Position numbers and translations under genes: made by a program
Source of the DNA: Nematostella vectensis
Lineage: Eukaryota; Cnidaria; Anthozoa; Actiniaria; Edwardsiidae
Direction of reading: 5' to 3'
NCBI RefSeq assembly: GCF_932526225.1
Contig: NC_064048.1
Coordinates: forward strand, 12,781,665-12,845,664
Length of the DNA: 64,000 bases
The notes under the pieces: model-generated
The model's database searches: none
Seen by the model: only the letters and a program-made list of their open reading frames with translations
What the model was told of the DNA's origin: nothing
Shown: positions 30,776-40,830 of the stretch, piece by piece
How the letters are laid out: the number at the start of each line of letters is the position of its first letter
How positions within the stretch are numbered: position 1 is the stretch's first letter

Positions 30776-31954
30776 ATGCATTCGATTCGGAAACCAACCG
30801 GCTGGAACGCATTTTACCAGTCAGTTGCGGTAAGTTAATAGGTCTAATAGCAATCCGTGAAATAAAATATCTGCAATTTAGAAAGTCCATACCAGTAAAC
30901 TCTCTCACAGTGGTGGGAGTCTCAAGATTTCGGCCATGTCGCAAGTCTATTTTTTAAAAAAGGTATACAATTTCTATACTCTCCCTCATTTGCTCTATCT
31001 CTTCGGCTTTCTCGTAAATTTACTGACTGTACATCATTTAACCATATTTACAACACGATTTCTCTCGGAGTTTGGTTGACAGAAAATGTAAACTATCCAA
31101 CAACCTACTGCGAATCTTTGGAATTCTTTTTTAAGTCGCTTTAGAGGTTATTGTTTTTGCTGTCTTGAGCCAGATGTACAGAAACAGCTGAGTGATGGGG
31201 CAGGAATCGGAAAATTTTCCACGGTCGTTGGCAGAATGTGGAAAAAATTGCCTGCGGACAGAAGAAAGGTTTGTCCATTGAATGAAAGATCAAAGTTCAA
31301 CTATCCAACCTTTTCTATTTTCTTTGTTTTCTATTGCACCCCACCTTGGGGGAGGGTGGGGAAAATGTGGGGCATTTTCTTGTGGATTCAGGTATTCAGC
31401 TGAATATTTTTTACCCTTCATAATATTATAATACAAAATTGTTAGATCATTTTGAAGTTTGATAGGTTTCCCACAGTCTGTAGTGTTTAGAACATTTGTG
31501 AAGTGAAATCTAGAGTTTGCTCTTGGTTCGCTCATACAAATTTTTAAATTTCACTTTGCAGTTTGTTCTACAACATCCCTCCATTAACTATGATGACCAT
31601 GAGCTAGCATATTGTATGGCAGTTGTATTAAAAAGCTTATGTCATTTATTGTTTCAACAGTACTGGAAGGACAAGGCACAAAGCATAAGAGAGGATCTTG
31701 ACACAGGCATGGCAACGAAGAGTAAGTGTGCTTCTTGTCAAACAGAATTTTCCAGAAGCAAAGATACTTAAAAGTATCATGAAAAAGGATGTCATCCATG
31801 CGTTTGCAATGAATGCAATGAAACATTCGACCATGAAAACAAGTTAAAAAGACACATCAACAAAAAGCATGCAGCAAGCTTTAAGTGTGGGGACTGCGGA
31901 AAGACTTTTGCAGAGAAAAGAAACCTCATTAGGCACAGCAAGTCTCATCAGTAG
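30776..31954 (+). pseudogene. HMG-box plus C2H2 zinc-finger gene carried by the MULE, with a premature stop
   Basis: Three exons on the plus strand: 30776-30829 (donor GCG|GTAAGT), 31182-31268 (acceptor TGTACAG, donor AAAG|GTTTGT), 31661-31954 (acceptor TTTCAACAG). All junctions are phase 0. Exons 1 and 2 and the head of exon 3 give an HMG box (KPTGWNAFYQSVA; GKFSTVVGRMWKKLPADRRK; YWKDKAQSIRE). Exon 3 then holds three C2H2 fingers: CASCQTEFSRSK, CNECNETFDHENKLKRHINK and CGDCGKTFAEKRNLIRH. An in-frame TAA at 31769-31771 lies inside finger 1, so fingers 2-3 are lost unless read through. Exon 2 could also start at 31188. It is probably a MULE-encoded DNA-binding accessory or a captured host gene. 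Confidence 0.65.
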
Positions 31955-32385
31955 TCCTCTCTGTTGTTATCAGTTTTGAATAAAAGGCAACAAGTGAGGA
32001 CATGTTTTTTAGACAATAACAGAGGAAGGGGTGCAGAAAATATTCTATTAGTAGTAGTATTAGTAGATTAGTACAACCTCCATGGTCAAGTCAAAAGAGA
32101 ATTGAGAATTGGAATTTTATACAGTTTTGTTATATGTCTGATTAAATAAACATTTAAATAGTACAAATCAGTGATCAGAAGCCTTTTAGTAATTTGTAGC
32201 AACACTTGTTTTTAATAAGAAATCCTGGAAAAACTAGGGGTCAACTTAGACACAAAACAACATAAAAACATAAATTTTTACAATATTTTAGGGGTTTGAC
32301 TTATACACACGGTTGACTTATACATGGTCATATATGGCAATAAGAAACTATACAATAATTTAAAAAATAGTGTCAACTTTTTTTA

Positions 32386-35300
32386 CTACATTTTTTTCCT
32401 CTGCATATGCTTTGTTTTTGACATCATTGTATGTGAGCCAGATTTCTTACTGCCTTGTGTGTTGGACTGTACCACTTTAGCCAGGTCATGGCCACGCTTG
32501 CGTTTTCTTGTAGGCCCTTGTAATGACTGCAGCTGTACTGGTCTACCCTTAAGGGTGGCCTGCTGGCTTCCATTCCCATTTTTTCTTTTTCTGTTGGGTT
32601 GTACTCTAATTTTCTTTCCCTTTCCTGTTTTTTTAGTTTCAACAGATCCAAAGTTGAAAAGGGCAGTTGTAAGTTTTGCGTGCATTGATGTTGGAGATGT
32701 CAAAGATGCAACTCTTTTCGAGAATTGCATGAAACCTTTGGCTAAGTTTGCATCCCCTGTGTTTTTAAGCTTTTCTGTTATCAAATTGCAAGACTTCATA
32801 AGTGCATCTGCTGCTGTTTCAATAGAAGAATCTTCTGCATCACCAGTTACTGATGTGGTGTCAGGCATTGACACGTCTTGAATTGTTTCATCAAGATAGG
32901 ACTGTGATGCATCCTGATCATCAGAATCCGAATCAGGTAGTACATTTACCCCAGGGTTACTGCTTTCTTGGGCACGCAAAGTGCTATAACATGAAAGAGG
33001 CAGTGATTCTCCTATGGCAATCCAAGCCAATTTCTGTCTCATTTCTGGCTGAGTCACTGGAACAAAATTGATACAATGGGCTTTATTTGCAGACCAAAAT
33101 ACATACTGATGCTTGCAAGGGCTTCCATCTTTAGCCACTTCACAACTACACATCCCAAGTGTCATGTCAACTGTATAGCTGAAATTTGAGAAAACAATGG
33201 CTGGGTTACGCTTTTAGCGAGTACAAACTCTAACAAATATTGGGAGGCTCAGTTGATTTATTTTTATTTAAAACAAGGAATTGTCTTCATTTGTATCCTT
33301 GTCCACACAAGAAAAACAGAAAAGAAAACAGATTTGAACGTAGCAATTATTTATATCAGAAAGTCCCAAATTCAGACAATTCAGTGTTTATGTTTAAGGG
33401 GGTCTACTTGGGGGGAAGGGGAGGGAGGGGTAAAAAGTTCTAGGAATGTCGATGTGGGGACATAAAAGTTTTAAAGTGATTGAAGAGGGGAAAAAGACAT
33501 CTTGTAGCCCTTGAATCTAGAAATATTATCATTGGGAGTACAGTATAGCAGAATATAATCTGGGATTAACCATCCCGTCATTGATTATAGGGGTTATTGG
33601 AGGGGGTGGGGTGGTCAACATGTTTTGGGGTTTCTACTGGGGGTCAACAGTTTTGATGTTGCAAAAGGGAGGGTTGTACAGGAAACAAAAACTCAAGTAG
33701 AGTGCCACAGAATGCCAACCCCCCACCCACCCAACCAAACCATAAATAATGAACACTCCCTAAATGGCACATACATGCACAAGCTGTGACAACAGTTAGT
33801 TTACCTTTCATTGTTCTTTGATGAGCTCCTAACTTTAAACACATCGTTGTTGAACTTTTCAACAGTTGATAGATACAAGTCGCGTTCCCTTAAATCAGGA
33901 GTGCGAAAACCTGAGCTGCCATCCGTTCCTTTACCCATAAAGCGCCGTCTGTAAAGATCATCAAAGCTGCCATCAGCTATGGAGAACAATTTGTCTTTAT
34001 AGTGGTCCTCCAACTCAACTGTGAGCTTGCTGATAAGCCCGACAACGTTGTACTTCTTAACTTTCCTCAGAATTGTATCCTTCAGTACTAAAAACTGTGC
34101 CTCAGCAAAATTATTAGTGTGGTTGCCTCTTACTCGTAGTTCTGTACGAAAGCAAAGAGCAAATGCCTCCTTCTCAATATACAGAGTTCCCAAATAGTCA
34201 ACAAGATTTGGATAACATTTGCATTTGTCATCATTCAACAGTTCAGAAAAGCAGTCCTCAAACAGTTCCTCTGTTTCTGCATACAAGCTCTTCTTAAAAA
34301 GACTGAGGATGTAGGGACGATCAACTTGATTGATACCATGGCTGGTCTCATGTAGCCACCTCCAAACCTGCTGAAGCATGTGAAAAATGCATAGAAGCAG
34401 TTTACAGGATGGCCACACTGAGTTGAGAGCATTGCGTTCCTCTTTGCAATTGTCGGTTAAAATGACCTCAGGGCCAACTTTTGGTCCACGGCCATAAAAA
34501 GCATAGTCTGGCAAGCATGACTGTAGCATCTCAAAACCCTGCTTCAAGGATTTTTTCTTTCATCACTTGTAATAAGGATAGCTAATGGCAGAGCTCCAGC
34601 AACATTGTGCTTGCACACAACAAACACTTTTAAGTTGTGTTCTTCGGTATTTGAAGTGGCATCAATAAAAACTAGTTCGGCTGATTGCTGGACTTCTTTG
34701 TGCACACGTTTCATAAGTGGTGAGATAACTGTAATTATCAGAGGTGTATCATCACCCCCATAAATTTGGTGCTTTGTGCTAGCTTCTGGGTTTGCTTTTC
34801 TGTATTCTTCTAATTTTTCTACCATTTTTGAAAACATCAAGTGGCCTGTCCCGCCATATCTCTCCTTGCACATCTGGGTGTATAGATACGAAAAATCTCT
34901 CCTTCTTGGCATTAAAGACCGATTGGCCTTTTTCCTGTGGTAGTCAAGTTCACCCTTGCATGACTCTCTCAAGTCTTTCAGACACTGCTGTCTAGCAGTG
35001 GATGGGGTGCAGCCACTTTCAAAGAGTTTCATTACTTTGTCAATAACTTCTGGTGGAAAATCATGAAAATTCGAGGCTTCAAGAGTATCGACTGAATGAT
35101 TGTGATCCCAAGTAATCTCAATCGTGCAACAGCCATCACAAGCGATCTTGACAAACATTTGGAAAGGGCAGTTAGTGTTTTTTACCCTTGCAGAAGGGTT
35201 CAGCAGTAACTTCTTCTGTGGGTCCTTGCTTGGGCTCCAGTTCCTGGTGTTGTGGTGGCACCTGTAATAGTTTTTCAGGGCACACCCTTTTGTTTGCTTT

Positions 35301-35566
35301 TTCTTGGTCTTGACTCGAACAGTAATGCTGTTAATCGCTTCATATTCGTCCAGCCATCCATCTAGATTCTCGGTAGTTACCTCTTCTGTTTGGATAATCG
35401 CCTTGAACTTCTCCTCTACACCCGAAAGCTCTTTCACGTGATAAGTACAGTCTTCTGGGAGTGTTTCGATGAATCTATTTTCGTCAATAGATTTACTTTG
35501 AAAAGGTTTGGATTGAGAATTTACTTCTTCTATCGCAGCTTTGATCAAGTCGTTCATGTCCGCCAT
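32386..35566 (-). pseudogene. MULE transposase with FLYWCH/FAR1-like finger and SWIM domain, one frameshift
   Basis: ATG at 35566 (MADMNDLIKAAIEEVNSQSK). An N-terminal Cys/His module (NYYRCHH ... NCPFQMFVKIACDGC ... WDHNHSV) is the DNA-binding finger. The DDE core follows: VFIDATSNTEEHNL, ILTDNCKEERNAL, CIFHMLQQVWRWL and NHTNNFAEAQFLVL. A frameshift at an A6 run near 34555 splits the core between its first and second acids. An intron (33804-33179, GTAAAC to TTTCAG) precedes the last exon, which carries the SWIM zinc finger CSCEVAKDGSPCKHQ and a basic, NLS-like tail ending at 32386. It catalyses cut-and-paste transposition of MULE elements; this copy would need another source of active enzyme. 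Confidence 0.8.
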
Positions 35567-35663
35567 TTTGGAAATTTGTTTTTTCCGACGCGATATGGAC
35601 TATAGTTCAACGGGCCGACGAAACTCCGAGTAAATATTGACTCGACGAACTCGCCCCACGTTT

Positions 35664-35742
35664 TTTTAAATGGCAACGACCGTTCTTAAAATGACAACGA
35701 CCGTTCCAAATGGCAACGATGGTTTACGAAAGGGAAAATTGC
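35664..35742 (-). repeat. Right terminal inverted repeat of the MULE
   Basis: Mirror of 30501-30579. The outer half can be read as a short coding start in both copies, but it is transposon sequence rather than polymerase. Confidence 0.9.
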
Positions 35743-36029
35743 GCCGAAGACACTGTCCTCGCATCCTAGGTACGCCGCACGCATGTCGATATGCTCATGG
35801 GGCCGCGCCCCTAAGTTTTCCCTGCTATTCCACACCTTGGACTCAACCTGCGCCGCTCGCCAGACGTCCCTGTATTTAAGGGGCGTTGGCCTGATGTTTT
35901 CTCTTCGGGTCCACTTCTTGAAGCGATACCCTATTGCGCCACCCATCGAGTGCGTAGCTTCGATGTACTCTTGGTAGGCTGGGTGATCATCAGGGAGCCA
36001 TTGAGGATCATGTCCAGTCTCGTCTGCAA
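35743..36029 (-). pseudogene. Polymerase fragment upstream of the MULE insertion (motif A region)
   Basis: About 95 codons in one minus-strand frame from 36029 down to the target duplication at 35743-35751. Text includes ADETGHDPQWLPDDHPAYQE, GYRFKKWTRRENIRP and HEHIDMRAAYLGCED; the IDMRAAYL strand matches the position and pattern of B-family polymerase motif A. It is in frame with the fragment on the other side of the MULE. Everything N-terminal (exonuclease region) is missing because the satellite array begins at 36030. Confidence 0.65.
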
Positions 36030-36285
36030 ATACTCGGAAAAAAAGGTATATTAATCTATCGAGCGCTATGCTCTATGTTAGAATCTACTTAATCAAGTTA
36101 TCCAAGGAATCTAGTTAGTTCTTGTGTGCATAAAATATGTACAGGATCCTGAACAAAGCATGAGCACATCAAAGATGCTGAGAGTACATAAAAATGTCCC
36201 TATACCTTCTTTTTATGTCATGACACACCAAGAACAGTATAATTAAGTATCGATATTTTAAAAAAAAAATAATGAAAAAAAAAAA

Positions 36286-36358
36286 AAGGCTATCAGCGGG
36301 AATAGAACCCGGGTCGCTGCGTTAGTAGTCAAGTGCCCGCAACGAAAGACCAACGTGG
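36286..36358 (-). other. tRNA-like B-box/T-arm followed by a T-run, first copy in the satellite
   Basis: On the minus strand each unit reads GACCCGGGTTCGATTCCCGC, a textbook T-arm/Pol III B-box (this first copy has one T/A change), followed within about 10 nt by runs of T that fit a Pol III terminator. The would-be 5' acceptor and D-arm do not pair, so this is not a working tRNA; it looks like the 3' half of a tRNA-derived SINE head. The same element recurs about every 546 bp (for example 36833, 37379, 50441, 63557). Confidence 0.6.
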
Positions 36359-37619
36359 CATTGCTGAAGGGAATTGTAATGAAAATTACTTTTAATACTA
36401 TTGGTATCGTAAACTATCCCAAGCAAAGTCACCATCGGACTGGAGGTTACATTCGGGAAAAGCTTCAGGGTTACATTCGGGAATTTGTTTTACGAGTGTA
36501 ACCTCCAAAAGGTTACAATCGATAACTTTTTTTTTGTAAATTCCAAAAAGTAACATTAGGACAAATAAAACAGTATACTCGGAAAAAAAGGTATATCAAT
36601 CTATCGAGCGCTATGCTCTATGTGAGAATCTACTTAATCAAGTTATCCAAGGAATCTAGTTAGTTCTTGTGTGCACAAAATATGTACAGGATCCTGAACA
36701 AAGCATGAGCACATCAAAGATGCTGAGAGTACATAAAAATGTCCCTATACCTTCTTTTTATGTCATGACACACCAAGAACAGTATAATTAAGTATCGATA
36801 TTTAAAAAAAAAAAAATAAAGAAAAAAAAAATAGGCTATCAGCGGGAATCGAACCCGGGTCGCTGCGTTAGTAGTCAAGTGCCCGCAACGAAAGACTAAC
36901 GCGGCATTGCTGAAGGGAATTGTAATGAAAATTACTTTTACTACTATTGGTATCGTAAACTATCCCAAGCAAAGTCACCATCGGACTGGAGGTTACATTC
37001 GGGAAAAGCTTCAGGGTTACATTCGGGAATTTGTTTTACGAGTGTAACCTCCAAAAGGTTACAATCGATAATTTTTTTTCCGAATGTAAATTCCAAAAAG
37101 TAACATTAGGAAAAATAAAACAGTATACTCAGAAAAAAAGGTATATCAATCTATCGAGCGCTATGCTCTATGTTAGAATCTACTTAATCAAGTTATCCAA
37201 GGAATCTAGTTAGTTCTTGTGTGCATAAAATATGTACAGGATCCTGAACAAAGCATGAGCACATCAAAGATGCTGAGAGTACATAAAAATGTCCCTATAC
37301 CTTCTTTTTATGTCATGACACACCAAGAACAGTATAATTAAGTATCGATATTAAAAAAAAAAAAAAGACAAAAAAATAGGCTATCAGCGGGAATAGAACC
37401 CGGGTCGCTGCGTTAGTAGTCAAGTGCCCGCAACGAAAGACTAACGTGGCATTGCTAAAGGGAATTGTAATGAAAATTACTTTTAATACTATTGGTATCG
37501 TAAACTATCCCAAGCAAAGTCACCATCGGACTGGAGGTTACATTCGGGAAAAGCTTCAGGGTTACATTCGGGAATTTGTTTTACGAGTGTAACCTCCAAA
37601 AGGTTACAATCGATAATTT

Positions 37620-40600
37620 TTTTTTGTAAATTCCAAAAAGTAACATTAGGAAAAATAAAACAGTATACTCGGAAAAAAAGGTATATCAATCTATCGAGCG
37701 CTATGCTCTATGTTACAATCTACTTAATCAAGTTATCCAAGGAATCTAGTTAGTTCTTGTGTGCATAAAATATGTACAGGATCCTGAACAAAGCATGAGC
37801 ACATCAAAGATGCTGAGAGTACATAAAAATTTCCCTATACCTTCTTTTTATGTCATAACACACCAAGAACAGTATAATTAAGTATCGATATTTAAAAAAA
37901 AATAAAGAAAAAAAAAATAGGCTATCAGCGGGAATCGAACAAGGGTCGCTGCGTTAGTAGTCAAGTGCCCGCAACGAAAGACTAACGTGGCATTGCTGAA
38001 GGGAATTGTAATGAAAATTATTTTTTATACTATTGGTATAGTAAACTGTCCCAAGCAAAGTCACCATCGGACTGGAGGTTACATTCGGGAAAAGCTTCAG
38101 GGTTACATTCGGGAATTTGTTTTACGAGTGTAACCTCCAAAAGGTTACAATCGATAATTTTTTTTTGTAAATTTCAAAAAGTAACATTAGGAAAAATAAA
38201 ACAGTATACTCGGAAAAAAAGGTATATCAATCTATCGAGCGCTATGCTCTATGTTAGAATCTACTTAATCAAGTTATCCAAGGAATCTAGTTAGTTCTTG
38301 TGTGCATAAAATATGTACAGGATCCTGAACAAAGCATGAGCACATCAAAGATGCTGAGAGTACATAAAAATGTCCCTATACCTTCTTTTTATGTCATGAC
38401 ACAACAAGAACAGTATAATTAAGTATCGATATTTAAAAAAAAAATAAAGAAAAAAAAATAGGCTATCAGCGGGAATCGAACCCGGGTCGCTGCGTTAGTA
38501 GTCAAGTGCCCGCAACAAAAGACCAACGTGGCATTGCTGAAGGGAATTGTAATGAAAATTACTTTAAATACTATTGGTATCGTAAACTATCCCAAGCAAA
38601 GTCACCATCGGACTGGAGGTTACATTCGGGAAAAGCTTCAGGGTTACATTCGGGAATTTGTTTTACGAGTGTAACCTCCAAAAGGTTACAATCGATATTT
38701 TTTTTACCGAATGTAAATTCTAAAAAGTAACATTAGGAAAAATAAAACAGTATACTCGGAAAAAAGGTATATCAATCTATCGAGCGCTATGCTCTATGTT
38801 AGAATCTACTTAATCAAGTTATCCAAGGAATCTAGTTAGTTCTTGTGTGCATAAAATATGTACAGGATCCTGAACAAAGCATGAGCACATCAAAGATGCT
38901 GAGAGTACAAAAAAATGTCCCTATACCTTCTTTTTATGTCATGACACACCAAGAACAGTATAATTAAGTATCGATATTTAAAAAAAAATAAAGAAAAAAA
39001 AATAGGCTATCAGCGGGAATAGAACCCGGGTAGCTGCGTTAGTAGTCAAGTGCCCGCAACGAAAGACTAACGTGGCATTGCTGAATGAAATTGTAATGAA
39101 AATTACTTTTAATACTATTGGTATCGTAAACTATCCCAAGCAAAGTCACCATCGGACTGGAGGTTACATTCGGGAAAAGCTTCAGGGTTACATTCGGGAA
39201 TTTGTTTTACGAGTGTAACCTCCAAAAGGTTACAATCGATATTTTTTTTTTGTAAATTCCAAAAAGTAACATTAGGAAAAATAAAACAGTATACTCGGAA
39301 AAAAAGGTATATCAATCTATCGAGCGCTATGCTCTATGTTACAATCTACTTAATCAAGTTATCCAAGGAATCTAGTTAGTTCTTGTGTGCATAAAATATG
39401 TACAGGATCCTGAACAAAGCATGAGCACATCAAAGATGCTGAGAGTACATAAAAATTTCCCTATACCTTCTTTTTATGTCATAACACACCAAGAACAGTA
39501 TAATTAAGTATCGATATTTAAAAAAAAATAAAGAAAAAAAAAATAGGCTATCAGCGGGAATCGAACAAGGGTCGCTGCGTTAGTAGTCAAGTGCCCGCAA
39601 CGAAAGACTAACGTGGCATTGCTGAAGGGAATTGTAATGAAAATTATTTTTTATACTATTGGTATAGTAAACTGTCCCAAGCAAAGTCACCATCGGACTG
39701 GAGGTTACATTCGGGAAAAGCTTCAGGGTTACATTCGGGAATTTGTTTTACGAGTGTAACCTCCAAAAGGTTACAATCGATAATTTTTTTTTGTAAATTT
39801 CAAAAAGTAACATTAGGAAAAATAAAAGAGTATACTCGGAAAAAAAGGTATATCAATCTATCGAGCGCTATGCTCTATGTTAGAATCTACTTAATCAAGT
39901 TATCCAAGGAATCTAGTTAGTTCTTGTGTGCATAAAATATGTACAGGATCCTGAACAAAGCATGAGCACATCAAAGATGCTGAGAGTACATAAAAATGTC
40001 CCTATACCTTCTTTTTATGTCATGACACAACAAGAACAGTATAATTAAGTATCGATATTTAAAAAAAAAATAAAGAAAAAAAAATAGGCTATCAGCGGGA
40101 ATCGAACCCGGGTAGCTGCGTTAGTAGTCAAGTGCCCGCAACAAAAGACCAACGTGGCATTGCTGAAGGGAATTGTAATGAAAATTACTTTAAATACTAT
40201 TGGTATCGTAAACTATCCCAAGCAAAGTCACCATCGGACTGGAGGTTACATTCGGGAAAAGCTTCAGGGTTACATTCGGGAATTTGTTTTACGAGTGTAA
40301 CCTCCAAAAGGTTACAATCGATATTTTTTTTTCCGAATGTAAATTCTAAAAAGTAACATTAAGAAAAATAAAACAGTATACTCGGAAAAAAGGTATATCA
40401 ATCTATCGAGCGCTATGCTCTATGTTAGAATCTACTTAATCAAGTTATCCAAGGAATCTAGTTAGTTCTTGTGTGCATAAAATATGTACAGGATCCTGAA
40501 CAAAGCATGAGCACATCAAAGATGCTGAGAGTACAAAAAAATGTCCCTATACCTTCTTTTTATGTCATGACACACCAAGAACAGTATAATTAAGTATCGA

Positions 40601-40830
40601 TATTTAAAAAAAAATAAAGAAAAAAAAATAGGCTATCAGCGGGAATAGAACCCGGGTAGCTGCGTTAGTAGTCAAGTGCCCGCAACGAAAGACTAACGTG
40701 GCATTGCTGAATGAAATTGTAATGAAAATTACTTTTAATACTATTGGTATCGTAAACTATCCCAAGCAAAGTCACCATCGGACTGGAGGTTACATTCGGG
40801 AAAAGCTTCAGGGTTACATTCGGGAATTTG
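37620..40830. repeat. Recent higher-order duplication of three satellite units (2 x 1,626 bp)
   Basis: Rare variants occur twice at exactly 1,626 bp: ATAAAAATTTCCCTATACC (37817, 39443), CGAACAAGGGTCGCTG (37936, 39562), GGTATAGTAAACTGTCCC (38034, 39660), CGCAACAAAAGACC (38511, 40137). The block is therefore a direct duplication of three units. Similarity drops at about 37.6 and 40.8 kb. Confidence 0.85.

Larger units (their letters stand above)
30501..35742. mobile_element. Mutator-like DNA transposon, 5,242 bp
   Basis: Bounded by 79-bp terminal inverted repeats (30501-30579 and 35664-35742, one mismatch) that begin GCAATTTTCCCTTTCG, with a 9-bp target duplication outside. Inside are a minus-strand MULE transposase with a SWIM finger and a plus-strand HMG-box/zinc-finger gene. 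It sits in the polymerase gene of the virus-like element, whose reading frame is consistent on both sides. AT-rich composition contrasts with the GC-rich host gene. The near-identical TIRs imply recent insertion, yet the transposase has one frameshift. Confidence 0.92.
19062..36029. mobile_element. Decayed Polinton/adintovirus-like integrated DNA virus (interrupted by a MULE)
   Basis: A GC-rich block unlike the AT-rich flanks carrying about twelve tightly packed genes: capsid-like protein, packaging ATPase, integrase, polymerase-helicase, and several small hydrophobic proteins. ATPase plus retroviral-type integrase plus B-type polymerase plus capsid is the Polinton/Maverick and adintovirus signature. 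No terminal inverted repeats are recognisable: the left border is only approximate and the right end is cut by the satellite array. An adenovirus-type cysteine protease was not seen. At least four frameshifts and two internal stops show that this copy is not intact, unless some are assembly errors. Confidence 0.75.

Noticed and set aside
36286-36358. Functional tRNA genes in the satellite
   Set aside because: The T-arm is good, but the acceptor, D-arm and anticodon stems do not pair.
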